From the NCBI GenBank assembly GCA_017428725.1, contig JAFRQH010000019.1:1-36709 (forward strand): a stretch of DNA of 36,709 nucleotides. Direction: 5' to 3'. Made by a program: the position numbers and the translations under genes. Shown one piece after another: positions 17,584-26,035 of the stretch (the first letter of the stretch is position 1; every line of letters begins with the position of its first letter). This DNA is from Bacteroidales bacterium (lineage in GTDB: Bacteria > Bacteroidota > Bacteroidia > Bacteroidales > UBA932). The notes beneath the pieces are model-generated. The model was not told where the DNA came from, searched no databases, and worked only from the letters and a program-made list of their open reading frames with translations.

Positions 17584-18287
17584 TGGAGAAGATAGCGATA
17601 TACACCTGTATCATCGGCGGCTATGACGAACTGCAGCAGCCGCGCGTGACGGACGGGGGATTTGACTTCATCTGTTTCGTGGGCTGGGGCGAGAAGCGCC
17701 AGGAGCGCATCGGTGTCTGGGAGATCCGCGAGATCCCGGAGAGCCTGGGGGATCCCGGGCTGGACTCCCGCTGGCCCAAGATGCACCCGCACCGGCTGCT
17801 GCCCGAGTATGAATGCAGCGTGTGGGTCGACGGCAACGTGGCGCTGCTGGACGGCACGCTCTACCGCGCGACGCGCATCAAGCAGGCCGCCGGGGTGAAG
17901 TACAGCGGGGTCACGCACCCCGACCGGGACTGCAGCTACGAGGAGGCGCGCAAGTGCCTGGACATGAAATACCTGACGCCCTTCGGCCTGCTGCGGGTAT
18001 GGGTCTGGCTATGGCTCCACGGCCTGCCGCGCCATGCCGGGCTCAACGAGAACAACGTCATCTTCCGGCGCCACAACGACCCTGACATCGTGGCCCTGGA
18101 CGAGCTGTGGTGGGACCGCGTGCTGCACCTGAGCCGCCGCGACCAGCTCTCGCTGATGTGGTGCCTGCGGCGCTGCGGCATCCCGCGGGACTACCTGCTG
18201 CCGCCCGGCCAGAACACCCGCAACCATCCGGGGTTCTGCTATTGTCTGCACGGCCGTCCGGCCCTACCACTCGATCAGCAGCAGTGA
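17583..18287 (+). CDS. DUF616/TOD1-type glycosyltransferase-like protein
   Basis: A 234-aa protein whose ATG shares one base with the preceding stop. It begins IAIYTCIIGGYDEL, contains HPHRLLPEYECSVWVDGNV (a W.DGN element equivalent to the DXD region), HPDRDCSYEEARKC and ENNVIFRRHNDP, matching the DUF616 family now described as TOD1/MUCI70 glycosyltransferase-like. It probably adds a sugar during synthesis of the polymer exported by the upstream flippase. The last 24 bases overlap the end of the convergent GH39-like gene, and the C-terminus (PALPLDQQQ) is encoded in that overlap. Confidence 0.8.
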   Translation: MEKIAIYTCIIGGYDELQQPRVTDGGFDFICFVGWGEKRQERIGVWEIREIPESLGDPGLDSRWPKMHPHRLLPEYECSVWVDGNVALLDGTLYRATRIKQAAGVKYSGVTHPDRDCSYEEARKCLDMKYLTPFGLLRVWVWLWLHGLPRHAGLNENNVIFRRHNDPDIVALDELWWDRVLHLSRRDQLSLMWCLRRCGIPRDYLLPPGQNTRNHPGFCYCLHGRPALPLDQQQ

Positions 18288-19943
18288 GGTCCCCTGCCGG
18301 GGCAGGGCGAAGGTGCTTGAGAAGGTGCCTTTGCGGAGTCTGAGCTGCCGGGCGGGCTCGTATTCGGCGAGCTGCCCCGCCTGCTCGAGACGGCGGTACT
18401 GGGCGCGGTCGGGCTGCTGGGGTTCTCCCATCGCCTTCCATACCTCATACGAATTGGAGTGCTCCGCATCGATGCGGTAGTGCGACACGCGTACGTCCCG
18501 GGCCGGGATGCCGGCCACGGACAGGTCCACGGTCGCCCCGCCCTCGTGCGGCAGGTCGTCGTCGTGGTAGTCCCAGACCATCACGGCGACGGAGCGGTCC
18601 GAGCGAGAGGCGATGGCGGAGACGTCGTCCCGCTCGCGCACGCTCCCGGTGAGCAGGTCGTCCAGCGAGCAGGTGTTGCCCGTCACGGCCACGCGCTGTC
18701 CCGCCATCTTGCCGAACATCCGGAAGACGTTGAGGACAGGCTCGTCCACGCCGTTGGTCGCCAGGTCCCGGAAGCCGTTGAACCAGGGCTGGTCCTCGAA
18801 CTCGAAGGCCCAGGTCACGGCGCCCTCGATCCGCACGCCGTGGCGGTCCTGCAGCTCGTATTTGCGGGCGAAGGTCGCCGCGGTGTAGCTGGAGTAGACG
18901 GTGCCGTTGCGGTAGCCGTTCTCGGGGTTGGTCTTCATCCCGCAGGCGGCGCAGCCCTCCGGGTCGGACTCGCCGATGATGATCGGGAGGTGCTTCAGGG
19001 TGGGGTAGGAGGCCACGATGGCGCAGCCGGCGTCGATGTTGCGCAGCTGCACGCCGGCGTTCATCCGGATGTGTCCGTCCACGATGCGCGGCGCGCCCTT
19101 GGCGTGGAAGCTGATGAAGTCGATGTGCGAGCCGGTCCGGCCGGTCACGTAGTTGGTGCCCTTGGTCACGTGGTCGAGGAAGGTCCGCAGGAAGGCGGCG
19201 GCGTTGCGGCTGGAGGGATTGGTGGTCTCGGGCCCGCCGACCCTGGCCGTGGGCAGGACGCTCAGGATGGCTTCCGAGGTGTAGTCGTAGAGCTTGCAGT
19301 ACTCTTCGGCCGAGCCGCTCCAGTAGGCGATGTCGGGCTCGTTCCAGAGCTCCCAGTACCAGGTGTTGACCTCGTCCAGGCCGTAGCGGTCGATGCTGTG
19401 CAGGACCCACTGGCGGACCAGCTCCGCCCACTTCCCATAGTCCTTGGGCGGGGCCGTCCAGGCGGTATAGATGTCGTTGTAGTTGTCTCCGGGCTGCCAG
19501 TGGTGGCTGTACGGGCCGCCCTTGGAGGTGAGGGCCTCAGGCATGAAGCCCACCTCCACCAGCGGACGCATCCCGCGGTCCACGTAGGTGTCGAAGATGC
19601 GGTCGATGATGTCCCAGTCGTAGACGGGCCGGCCCGCCGCGTCCTCGGTGTACATATTGGTGGAACCCCACTTGAAGGCGGCCTTGCCGTCGCCGGTGGT
19701 CATCAGGTTGTGGGCCCGGACGTAGACGGGGACGGGGCTGAGGTCCGCGATCTCGCTCAGGAGCTTGCGGCCGTCTTTCATATAGGTGTAATTGGGCTCG
19801 TCGTAGCCGAACCAGGCCCAGAGCGGATTCATCTCGCCCACGGGGCGGGACGCGTCGACGGACAGGCTGACGCGCGGCTGGGCGCCGGCGGTCAGGGCGA
19901 GCAGGCAGGATGCGAGCAGGGAGAACAGGTGGATTTTGCGCAT
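18264..19943 (-). CDS. GH39-like secreted glycoside hydrolase
   Basis: A 559-aa protein. ATG 19943 begins a signal peptide (MRKIHLFSLLASCLLALTAGAQ). The catalytic domain has the clan GH-A (beta/alpha)8 markers of GH39: the acid/base in YWELWNEPDIAYW (E202), and a nucleophile candidate in LPIIIGESDPEG (E325). The entry segment MNPLWAWFGYDEPNYTYM is also typical of the xylosidase/iduronidase family. A C-terminal beta-sandwich follows (VRVSHYRIDAEHSN). Likely cleaves xylosides or related plant glycans in the periplasm or outside. Exact substrate unknown. The gene stands alone and converges on the glycosyltransferase gene. Confidence 0.85.
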   Translation of the reverse strand: MRKIHLFSLLASCLLALTAGAQPRVSLSVDASRPVGEMNPLWAWFGYDEPNYTYMKDGRKLLSEIADLSPVPVYVRAHNLMTTGDGKAAFKWGSTNMYTEDAAGRPVYDWDIIDRIFDTYVDRGMRPLVEVGFMPEALTSKGGPYSHHWQPGDNYNDIYTAWTAPPKDYGKWAELVRQWVLHSIDRYGLDEVNTWYWELWNEPDIAYWSGSAEEYCKLYDYTSEAILSVLPTARVGGPETTNPSSRNAAAFLRTFLDHVTKGTNYVTGRTGSHIDFISFHAKGAPRIVDGHIRMNAGVQLRNIDAGCAIVASYPTLKHLPIIIGESDPEGCAACGMKTNPENGYRNGTVYSSYTAATFARKYELQDRHGVRIEGAVTWAFEFEDQPWFNGFRDLATNGVDEPVLNVFRMFGKMAGQRVAVTGNTCSLDDLLTGSVRERDDVSAIASRSDRSVAVMVWDYHDDDLPHEGGATVDLSVAGIPARDVRVSHYRIDAEHSNSYEVWKAMGEPQQPDRAQYRRLEQAGQLAEYEPARQLRLRKGTFSSTFALPRQGTSLLLIEW

Positions 19944-19972
19944 GGGAATCGGATTTGGATGGTGGCTTTGCC

Positions 19973-19980
19973 CAAAGATA
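19973..19980 (-). promoter_or_regulatory. Promoter -7 element of the GH39-like gene
   Basis: Minus-strand TATCTTTG, 29 bases upstream of ATG 19943. Confidence 0.7.
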
Positions 19981-20025
19981 CGGTTTTTTTGGATAGGAAG
20001 TGTTGTGTGTTCCAAGGTTTTGACT

Positions 20026-20057
20026 TATCTTTGCCGTCCATTCCTCGGGTAGGAATG
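20026..20057 (+). promoter_or_regulatory. rpsP promoter and leader hairpin
   Basis: TATCTTTG at 20026-20033 is the -7 element. It is followed by a 60-base leader containing the hairpin CATTCC-TCGGGTA-GGAATG (20039-20057) and then an A/T-rich run up to the ATG at 20094. A leader hairpin suits autoregulation of a ribosomal-protein gene, which is an inference. Confidence 0.55.
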
Positions 20058-20093
20058 AATAAAGGTTTAATTTTTTAATTCAACAGATTCACA

Positions 20094-20633
20094 ATGGCTG
20101 TTAAGATTCGTTTACAGCGCCACGGTAAGAAGAATTTCGCATTCTTCCACATTGTTGTGGCGGACTCCCGCGCTCCCCGCGACGGTCGTTTCATCGAGCA
20201 ACTCGGCTCCTACAACCCCAACACCAACCCTGCCACGATCATCCTCGATTCCGAGCGTGCCCTCGCATGGCTCAAGGTGGGTGCCGAGCCGACCCTCACT
20301 GCACGCCGCATCCTCTCCTATCAGGGTGTGATGCTGCGCCACCACCTCGACGGCGGTGTCGCCAAGGGCGCTCTCACGCAGGCCGAGGCCGACAAGAAGT
20401 GGAATGACTGGAAAGCCCAGCGCGACGCCAAGGTCGAGGCTAAGATCTCCGGCATCAAGAATGCCGCCATCGAGGCCCGCAAGGCCGCCAAGGCCGAGGA
20501 AGCCAAGGTCAACGAGGCCCGCGCAGAGGCCATCGCCAAGAAGGCCGCCGAGCTCGCCGCCGCGAAGGCCGCTGAGGCCGCCGAGGCTGCCGCTGCCGCC
20601 GAGGAGGCCGTCGAGGCTCCCGCCGAGGCGTAA
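20094..20633 (+). CDS. rpsP: 30S ribosomal protein S16 with long C-terminal tail
   Basis: A 179-aa protein. Residues 1-~85 are canonical S16 ([57 protein letters not shown]). The rest is a low-complexity Ala/Glu/Lys tail, predicted helical and charged, as commonly seen in Bacteroidota S16 proteins. S16 is an early-binding small-subunit protein. Its TAA shares one base with the ATG of rimM, so the two are translationally coupled. Confidence 0.97.
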   Translation: MAVKIRLQRHGKKNFAFFHIVVADSRAPRDGRFIEQLGSYNPNTNPATIILDSERALAWLKVGAEPTLTARRILSYQGVMLRHHLDGGVAKGALTQAEADKKWNDWKAQRDAKVEAKISGIKNAAIEARKAAKAEEAKVNEARAEAIAKKAAELAAAKAAEAAEAAAAAEEAVEAPAEA

Positions 20634-21097
20634 TGATCCAGATCGCCAAGATTCTCAAATCCAACGGCACCGATGGCGGACTCCTCATCGGAGTGCGTGA
20701 CATCGAAGTCGGGCAGATCGACCCCCAGGAACCGGTGTTCATCGAATTCGATGGACTGCCGGTTCCCTTTTTTATCCAGGACATCCGGCAGCGCGGCACG
20801 TCCAAGGCCATCATCCACCTGAACGACATCGACAGCCTGGAGGATGCCGAGGAGGTCGTGGGCCGCGCCATCTATGTCGAGGGCGAGTGGGAGGACGAGC
20901 AGGAGCTCGATTTCACGGGCTGGACCCTGCTCAACCGCGGTGAGCGCGTCGGCACCGTGACCGGGATGGAGCCCATCCCCGGCAACCTCTGCCTGTATGT
21001 GGGCGAGGCGATGGTCCCGCTCCACGAAGACCTCATCCTGTCCGTCGACCCGGACGCCCGCGTCCTCGACCTGGACCTTCCCGACGGACTGCTCTGA
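20633..21097 (+). CDS. rimM: 16S rRNA processing protein RimM
   Basis: A 154-aa protein with the two RimM parts: an N-terminal domain (IAKILKSNGTDGGLLIGV..., VFIEFDGLPVPFFIQDIR, AIIHLNDIDSLEDAEEVVG) and a C-terminal PRC-barrel-like domain (DFTGWTLLNRGERVGTVTGME, VPLHEDLILSVDPDARVLDL). RimM assists maturation of the 30S head and binds S19. The rpsP-rimM pairing, with a one-base overlap, supports the call. A terminator follows eight bases after the stop. Confidence 0.9.
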   Translation: MIQIAKILKSNGTDGGLLIGVRDIEVGQIDPQEPVFIEFDGLPVPFFIQDIRQRGTSKAIIHLNDIDSLEDAEEVVGRAIYVEGEWEDEQELDFTGWTLLNRGERVGTVTGMEPIPGNLCLYVGEAMVPLHEDLILSVDPDARVLDLDLPDGLL

Positions 21098-21104
21098 CCC
21101 CCTC

Positions 21105-21134
21105 ATTCCGGGCTTGACCCGGAATCTTTATTTT
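21105..21134 (+). terminator. Terminator after rimM
   Basis: Perfect 8-bp stem ATTCCGGG (21105-21112) with CCCGGAAT (21118-21125), loop CTTGA, followed by CTTTATTTT. The TTG in the loop sits 20 bases upstream of the next gene's -7 element. Confidence 0.85.
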
Positions 21135-21144
21135 CATACCTTTG
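21114..21144 (+). promoter_or_regulatory. Promoter of the GT2 pair
   Basis: TACCTTTG (21137-21144) is the -7 element and TTG (21114-21116), inside the terminator loop, is a possible -33 element with a 20-base spacer. Only four bases separate the -7 element from ATG 21149. Confidence 0.6.
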
Positions 21145-21148
21145 CGGT

Positions 21149-22066
21149 ATGGAGGCGCCGCTGGTCAGCATCGTCATCGTCTGTATGAACCGTCCGGACA
21201 ACCTGTATCCCTGTCTGGAGGGGGTGCGGGCGTACACGCACGTGCCGTACGAGACCCTCGTGGTGGCCTACCGCTTCAGCCCGGAGAACCTTGCGCGTGC
21301 GCAGGCGGACTTCCCGTGGGTGCGCTGGATCGTCAGCGAGGGGGTCCGGGGCTTCTCGGAGAACAACAACCTGGCCCTGCGGCAGGCGCGCGGGAAGTAT
21401 TGCTTCGTCGTCAACGACGACACGCTCCTGGAGATGCCGGTCGTGGACCGGCTGGTGGAGGATTTCGGCCGGCTGCCCGCGGACGCCGCGGCGGTCAGCC
21501 CCTGCATCCGCTTCCCGGACGGCCGGGTCCAGACCTGCGGGCGCGGCCCCTGGAGCGCGTGGCGCTACGCCCGCCACTACCTGCACGGGGTCGACGAGAC
21601 CCGTCCTACTCCCTGGACGATGCGGGAGGGGCTCTTCCGGACCTATACCCTCAACGGGGCCTGTTTCCTGATCCGGACCGAGGCCTTCCGGGAGGCCGGA
21701 TGGTTCGACGAGCGCTATTTCTTCACCCCCGAGGACATCGCCCTGGGGCATCTGCTCAACGACTGGGGCCATACGGTCTGGGCGGATGCCGACGTGTCCA
21801 TCACCCACGTGGCCGGCGGGTCCGTCTCGTCCCTGGAGGCGGCGATCAAGCCGGCGCGGGTGCGGGGATCCCTGCTTTTCTACGGCGAGCCCCTGCCGCT
21901 GAAGCTCTTCATCGGGTGCTTCGAGGCCCTCCGGGTGTGCAAGTACGCCTTCCTGCCCCGCACGCCGCGCAATGTCCTGATGCGCCGCACCGCCGTGAAT
22001 GTCCTGCATACGGTATTCTCCGGTGCCAGTCCCAAAGAAATCTTCATCCGCTGCTCCAATGGCTAA
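21149..22066 (+). CDS. GT2-family glycosyltransferase
   Basis: A 305-aa GT-A fold enzyme without membrane segments. It has the N-terminal nucleotide-sugar strand (VSIVIVCMNRPDNLYPCLEG), the ENNNLALRQARGKY element, the metal-binding motif in FVVNDDTLLEM (NDD), and the acceptor-side motif GWFDERYFFTPEDIALGHLL with the E-D of GT2 enzymes. Related enzymes add rhamnose or other sugars to surface polysaccharides. Both donor and acceptor are unknown. It overlaps the next GT2 gene by eight bases. Confidence 0.9.
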   Translation: MEAPLVSIVIVCMNRPDNLYPCLEGVRAYTHVPYETLVVAYRFSPENLARAQADFPWVRWIVSEGVRGFSENNNLALRQARGKYCFVVNDDTLLEMPVVDRLVEDFGRLPADAAAVSPCIRFPDGRVQTCGRGPWSAWRYARHYLHGVDETRPTPWTMREGLFRTYTLNGACFLIRTEAFREAGWFDERYFFTPEDIALGHLLNDWGHTVWADADVSITHVAGGSVSSLEAAIKPARVRGSLLFYGEPLPLKLFIGCFEALRVCKYAFLPRTPRNVLMRRTAVNVLHTVFSGASPKEIFIRCSNG

Positions 22067-22940
22067 CATCCTCGTCATCATCGTGACCTACAATGCCGTG
22101 AAGTGGGTCCGCAAGAGCCTGAAGAGCCTGGAGCGGTCCTCGCTCCCCGCCGACGTGCTCGTGGTCGACAACGGGTCCACGGACGGCACGCTGGAGCGGA
22201 TCCGCGGGGAGTTCCCCGCCACGCGTATCATCGAGACGGGGGAGAACCTGGGCTTCGGCGCGGCCAACAACATCGGCCTGCGCATCGCCCTGGACGAGGG
22301 CTACCAGTTCGCCTACCTGCTCAACCAGGACGCCTGGCTGGAGCCCGACACGCTGGAGAAGCTCGTGGCTGCGCACAAGCCGGAGTGGGGGATCCTCAGC
22401 CCGGTGCAGCTGGACCGGCACGGCCGGCGCGACCGGCAGTTCGACAGGAAGTGCGGCCGGGCTGTGGACGTTGCGCTAAAGGGGTATCACAATGACAGAC
22501 AAGTGGTTGAGGTGCCCTTCGTGATGGCGGCGCACTGGCTGGTGAGCCGCCGCGCCATCGAGACCGTGGGCGGCTTCTCCCCGGCCTTCCGGCAGTACGG
22601 CGAGGACGACAACTGGATCGACCGCCTGCACTGGCACAAGCTGCACTGCGGCGTGGTGCCGGCGGCGCGCGCGGTCCACGACCGCTCCGACCGCCGGCTC
22701 AGCCGCGACAAGAAGCTGCAGCTCAAGTGCATCGCCACGGTGGTCAAGGCCAGCGACCCGCGCCGCGGCTGGCGCTGGGTGCGCATCCGCGAGGTGCTCG
22801 AACTCGTGGGGATGGGCGTCAAGAATTTCTCCGCCGTGCCCTGGAAGTTCATACCCGTACTAAAACAACGCTTCCCGGAACTGGAAGAGTACCGGGAAGC
22901 GTCCAAGCGCAGGGGAGCGTTTCTGGATCCTACTGCGTAA
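22059..22940 (+). CDS. GT2-family glycosyltransferase, rhamnosyltransferase-like
   Basis: A 293-aa protein. The start at ATG 22059 (MANILVIIVTYNAVKWVRKS) is chosen because it begins the GT-A fold exactly; the open frame 60 bases further upstream has no domain content. Visible motifs are VLVVDNGSTDGT, GENLGFGAANNIGLRIAL, YLLNQDAWLEPDTL (N-Q-D replaces the DXD), GGFSPAFRQYGEDDNWIDRL and a conserved W-H block (LHWHKLHCGVVP). The protein probably acts after the overlapping upstream transferase. Its end overlaps the convergent small lipoprotein gene by 11 bases. Confidence 0.9.
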   Translation: MANILVIIVTYNAVKWVRKSLKSLERSSLPADVLVVDNGSTDGTLERIRGEFPATRIIETGENLGFGAANNIGLRIALDEGYQFAYLLNQDAWLEPDTLEKLVAAHKPEWGILSPVQLDRHGRRDRQFDRKCGRAVDVALKGYHNDRQVVEVPFVMAAHWLVSRRAIETVGGFSPAFRQYGEDDNWIDRLHWHKLHCGVVPAARAVHDRSDRRLSRDKKLQLKCIATVVKASDPRRGWRWVRIREVLELVGMGVKNFSAVPWKFIPVLKQRFPELEEYREASKRRGAFLDPTA

Positions 22941-23367
22941 CGAAGACCCTGAAGGACATGGCGTCCGGCGGGTCCCCCATATACAGGTCCGACATGGTGA
23001 CGAAGATGTCGACGGTCAGCGCCCTCCACTCGTAATCCGTAAAGGTGGTGAAGATATACTCTCCGCCGTCGTCGGCCGGCTCTGAAATGACGCGCATCGC
23101 GGGCAGCGGCGTCCATACATCATCGTTCTCCGTCTGGCCCAGATAGCAGCGGGACACCTGGACGTTGCCGTTCCTCACGACGTGGTTTGTAATGGCGGGT
23201 ACATCCAGGGTGACCGTGTAATACCCGTCTTTCGCCACCCACTGACTGGCGCGGACATCGTAGTCGTAATAGGACATCTGCGTGCCTTGCAAGTAGACGT
23301 CCTTGGAGCATCCGGCAAGGAACAATCCTGCCGACAGCACAAAGAATAGGATTTTCAGGGCTTTCAT
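22930..23367 (-). CDS. Small lipoprotein of unknown function
   Basis: A 145-aa protein with a clear lipoprotein signal (MKALKILFFVLSAGLFLAGC). The mature part is short, polar and probably all-beta (YYTVTLDVPAITNHVV, EYIFTTFTDYEWRALTVDIFV). I recognise no family with certainty. It is transcribed away from feoAB, sharing a 114-bp intergenic region that holds a palindrome near the feo promoter. Confidence 0.75.
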   Translation of the reverse strand: MKALKILFFVLSAGLFLAGCSKDVYLQGTQMSYYDYDVRASQWVAKDGYYTVTLDVPAITNHVVRNGNVQVSRCYLGQTENDDVWTPLPAMRVISEPADDGGEYIFTTFTDYEWRALTVDIFVTMSDLYMGDPPDAMSFRVFVTQ

Positions 23368-23410
23368 AAGCGAGTTTTCGTCACTACTGACAAAAAACAG
23401 GCCAAGACGG

Positions 23411-23460
23411 CAATCCCCATAAATGAGGATTGAAATAACCGCGATAATGTCTCATCTTTG
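23411..23460 (+). promoter_or_regulatory. feoAB promoter with overlapping palindrome (candidate operator)
   Basis: CATCTTTG (23453-23460) is a near-consensus -7 element and TTG (23430-23432) the -33 element with a 20-base spacer. An imperfect palindrome, CAATCC-c-CAT-aa-ATG-a-GGATTG (23411-23432), ends exactly on that TTG. There is no T-run after it, so a regulator site is likelier than a terminator. Which regulator is unknown; Fur or DtxR-like would suit iron uptake. Confidence 0.5.
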
Positions 23461-23481
23461 CATCTTGGTTTACAGGCAGAG

Positions 23482-25827
23482 ATGACACTTCGTGAATTGT
23501 CCGTCGGCGGCAGCGCCGTCATTCTGGACGTAGGGGGCCAGGGCGCCCTGCGCCAGCATTTCCTGGATATGGGCCTCATCCCGGGGGCCCACGTCAAACT
23601 CGTCAAGTACGCCCCGCTCGGCGATCCGATGGAGCTGCGCGTGAGCGGCTACGCGCTGACGCTCCGCCTGGCGGAGGCCGCGCAGATCACGGTCGAGCCG
23701 GCGGAGGAGCTCCCGGAGGCCCGCGAGACCCTCGCGGACGACACCTCGGTCCACTCCGTGGATCCCGACGCCCACCCGGGCTTCGGTGAGGAGGGCAAGT
23801 TCCACGACAAGGAGGAGGAAGACCCGCTTCCGGAGGGGACCCTGCTGACCTTCGCCCTGGCCGGCAACCAGAACTGCGGCAAGACGACGCTCTTCAACCA
23901 GCTGACGGGCGCCAACCAGCACGTCGGCAACTTCCCCGGCGTGACGGTGGACCGCAAGGACGGCGTGATCCGCGGCCACGCGGACACGCGCGTGACGGAC
24001 CTGCCTGGCATCTATTCCCTGTCCCCGTACACCTCCGAGGAGATCGTCTCCCGCAATTTCATCCTGGACGAGAAACCCCGCGGCATCATCAACATCGTGG
24101 ATGCCGGCAATATCGAGCGCAACCTCTACCTGACGATGCAGCTGATGGAGCTGAACATCCCGATGGTGCTGGCACTCAATATGATGGACGAAGTCCGCAA
24201 CAACGGCGGCTCCGTCCGCGTCAACGAGATGGAGGAGATCCTCGGCCTGCCGGTCGTGCCCATCTCCGCCTCGAAGAACGAGGGCGTCGACGAGCTCGTG
24301 GACCACGCGGTCCACGTGGCCCGCTACCAGGAGCGCCCCGCCCGCCAGGACTTCTGCGACAAGGACGACCACGGCGGCGCGGTCCACCGCTGCCTGCACG
24401 GCATCATGCACCTGATCGAGGACCACGCTGACCGCGCCGGCATCCCGGTGCGCTTCGCGGCGAGCCGCCTCGTGGAGGGCGACGCCGCCGTGGAGCGGGC
24501 CCTCCGCTTGCAGGAAAACGAGAAGGAGATGGTCGAACACATCATCGTGCAGATGGAGCAGGAGCGCGGCCTGGACCGCAACGCGGCGATGGCCGACATG
24601 CGCTTCGCCTTCATCCGCAGGCTCTGTGCGCAGACGGTCGTCAAGCCGCACGAGAGCAAGGAGTACCGCCGCAGCCGCCGCATCGACCGGGTGCTGACGG
24701 GCCGCTGGACGGCGATCCCCATCTTCGTGGCCGTGATGTCGCTGGTCATCTGGCTGTCCATCGACGTGCTGGGCGCGCCGCTGCAGGACCTGCTGGACCA
24801 GGGGATCCAGTGGCTCGCCGGCGTGGCTGACGCGGGGATGGCGCGCTGGGGGGTCAGCGACGCCGTGCGCTCGCTGGTCGTGGACGGCGTGTTCGGCGGC
24901 GTGGGCACGGTGGTCAGCTTCGTGCCGATCATCATCATCCTGTTCTTCTTCCTGTCGATGCTGGAGGACAGCGGGTATATGGCGCGCGTGGCCTTCGTCA
25001 CCGACAAGCTGCTGCGCCGGCTCGGCCTGAGCGGCCGGAGCATCGTGCCGCTGCTGATCGGCTTCGGCTGCAGCGTGCCGGCCGTGATGGCAACGCGCAC
25101 GCTCCCTTCGTCGCGCGACCGCCGGATGACGGTCCTGCTGACCCCGTTCATGAGCTGCTCGGCCAAGATTCCGATCTACGCCTTCTTCACCAATGCCTTC
25201 TTCCCGGGCCACGGCGGCCTGGTGCTGGTGATCCTCTACCTGTCCGCCATCCTGGTGGGCATCCTGGTGGCCCTGATCCTCAAGAACCTGCCGCGCAAGG
25301 CCGCGGCGGCGCCCTTCGTGATGGAGCTGCCGAACTACCGCCTGCCGGGCGCCAAGAACGTGGGACACCTGCTCTGGGACAAGACCAAGGACTTCCTGCA
25401 GCGGGCGTTCACGGTGATCTTCGTGGCCTCGATCGTGATCTGGGTGCTGCAGAGCTTCGACTGGCGCTTGCAGCTCGTGGAGCCGGGGGAGAGCATGCTC
25501 GCAGCCATCGCCGGGGTGCTGGCGCCGCTCTTCGCCCCGCTCGGGCTGGGCGACTGGCGCATCGTGACGGCGCTGGTGACGGGGTTCCTGGCCAAGGAGA
25601 GCGTGGTGGCGACGTTGGGCGTTCTCGACGTGGCTTCCACGATGACGGCCTTGACCGCCGTCCCGATGCTGGCCTTCTGCCTGCTCTACACGCCGTGCGT
25701 GGCGGCCATCGCCGCCGTCCGGCGCGAGCTCGGCGGCAAGTGGGCCCTCGCGATGGTGGTCTTCCAGTGCCTGCTGGCCTGGGTCGTGGCCTGGCTGGCT
25801 TATCTGGTGGCGGGACTATTCTTCTAG
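23482..25827 (+). CDS. feoB: Ferrous iron transporter, FeoA-FeoB fusion
   Basis: A 781-aa protein starting at ATG 23482 (MTLRELSVGGSAVILDV). Residues 1-~75 are a FeoA SH3-like domain (QHFLDMGLIPGAHVKLVKYAPLGDP). After an acidic linker, the FeoB G domain follows: G1 GNQNCGKT (128-135), G3 DLPG (173-176), G4 NMMD (233-236), G5 SAS. The membrane part carries the gate motifs GFGCSVPAVMATRTL and LTPFMSCSAKIPIYA plus the C-terminal gate with LLYTPCVAAIAAVRREL. It imports Fe2+ across the inner membrane. FeoA-FeoB fusion is common in Bacteroidota. Followed four bases later by a small partner gene. Confidence 0.97.
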   Translation: MTLRELSVGGSAVILDVGGQGALRQHFLDMGLIPGAHVKLVKYAPLGDPMELRVSGYALTLRLAEAAQITVEPAEELPEARETLADDTSVHSVDPDAHPGFGEEGKFHDKEEEDPLPEGTLLTFALAGNQNCGKTTLFNQLTGANQHVGNFPGVTVDRKDGVIRGHADTRVTDLPGIYSLSPYTSEEIVSRNFILDEKPRGIINIVDAGNIERNLYLTMQLMELNIPMVLALNMMDEVRNNGGSVRVNEMEEILGLPVVPISASKNEGVDELVDHAVHVARYQERPARQDFCDKDDHGGAVHRCLHGIMHLIEDHADRAGIPVRFAASRLVEGDAAVERALRLQENEKEMVEHIIVQMEQERGLDRNAAMADMRFAFIRRLCAQTVVKPHESKEYRRSRRIDRVLTGRWTAIPIFVAVMSLVIWLSIDVLGAPLQDLLDQGIQWLAGVADAGMARWGVSDAVRSLVVDGVFGGVGTVVSFVPIIIILFFFLSMLEDSGYMARVAFVTDKLLRRLGLSGRSIVPLLIGFGCSVPAVMATRTLPSSRDRRMTVLLTPFMSCSAKIPIYAFFTNAFFPGHGGLVLVILYLSAILVGILVALILKNLPRKAAAAPFVMELPNYRLPGAKNVGHLLWDKTKDFLQRAFTVIFVASIVIWVLQSFDWRLQLVEPGESMLAAIAGVLAPLFAPLGLGDWRIVTALVTGFLAKESVVATLGVLDVASTMTALTAVPMLAFCLLYTPCVAAIAAVRRELGGKWALAMVVFQCLLAWVVAWLAYLVAGLFF

Positions 25828-25831
25828 CACT

Positions 25832-25996
25832 ATGAACGTTCCGACCCTCATCGTCCTGCTTCTGGTCGCCGTGGCGCTCTTCTTCGCGGTGCGCGCCTAC
25901 GTGCGCGCCGGCCGCCGGGGCGGCTGCAGCTGCGGCTCCGCCGGCTGCAGCGGCTGCGCCGGCGCCCCCGGCTGTCCGCACTGCCAGGGGAAGTAA
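25832..25996 (+). CDS. FeoB-associated Cys-rich membrane protein (54 aa)
   Basis: A 54-aa protein starting at ATG 25832, four bases after the feoB stop. It has one N-terminal membrane helix (MNVPTLIVLLLVAVALFFAV), a basic turn (RAYVRAGRRGG) and a Cys-rich tail, CSCGSAGCSGCAGAPGCPHC, with six Cys. This arrangement and position match the FeoB-associated Cys-rich membrane protein family, thought to serve FeoB assembly or Fe2+ handling; the exact role is not established. The gene is below the usual length cut-off for automatic callers. Confidence 0.88.
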   Translation: MNVPTLIVLLLVAVALFFAVRAYVRAGRRGGCSCGSAGCSGCAGAPGCPHCQGK

Positions 25997-26022
25997 TATT
26001 TGCTAAATCATTGATTTTTCGC

Positions 26023-26030
26023 TATCATTG
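26023..26030 (+). promoter_or_regulatory. Probable promoter of the GH9 gene
   Basis: TATCATTG differs from TAnnTTTG at one base and lies five bases before ATG 26036, in the 39-bp gap after the feo operon. Confidence 0.45.
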
Positions 26031-26035
26031 GAGGT

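Noticed and set aside
23470..25368. 632-codon minus-strand frame opposite feoAB
   Set aside because: Antisense to a complete FeoA-FeoB protein; composition is typical of a shadow frame.
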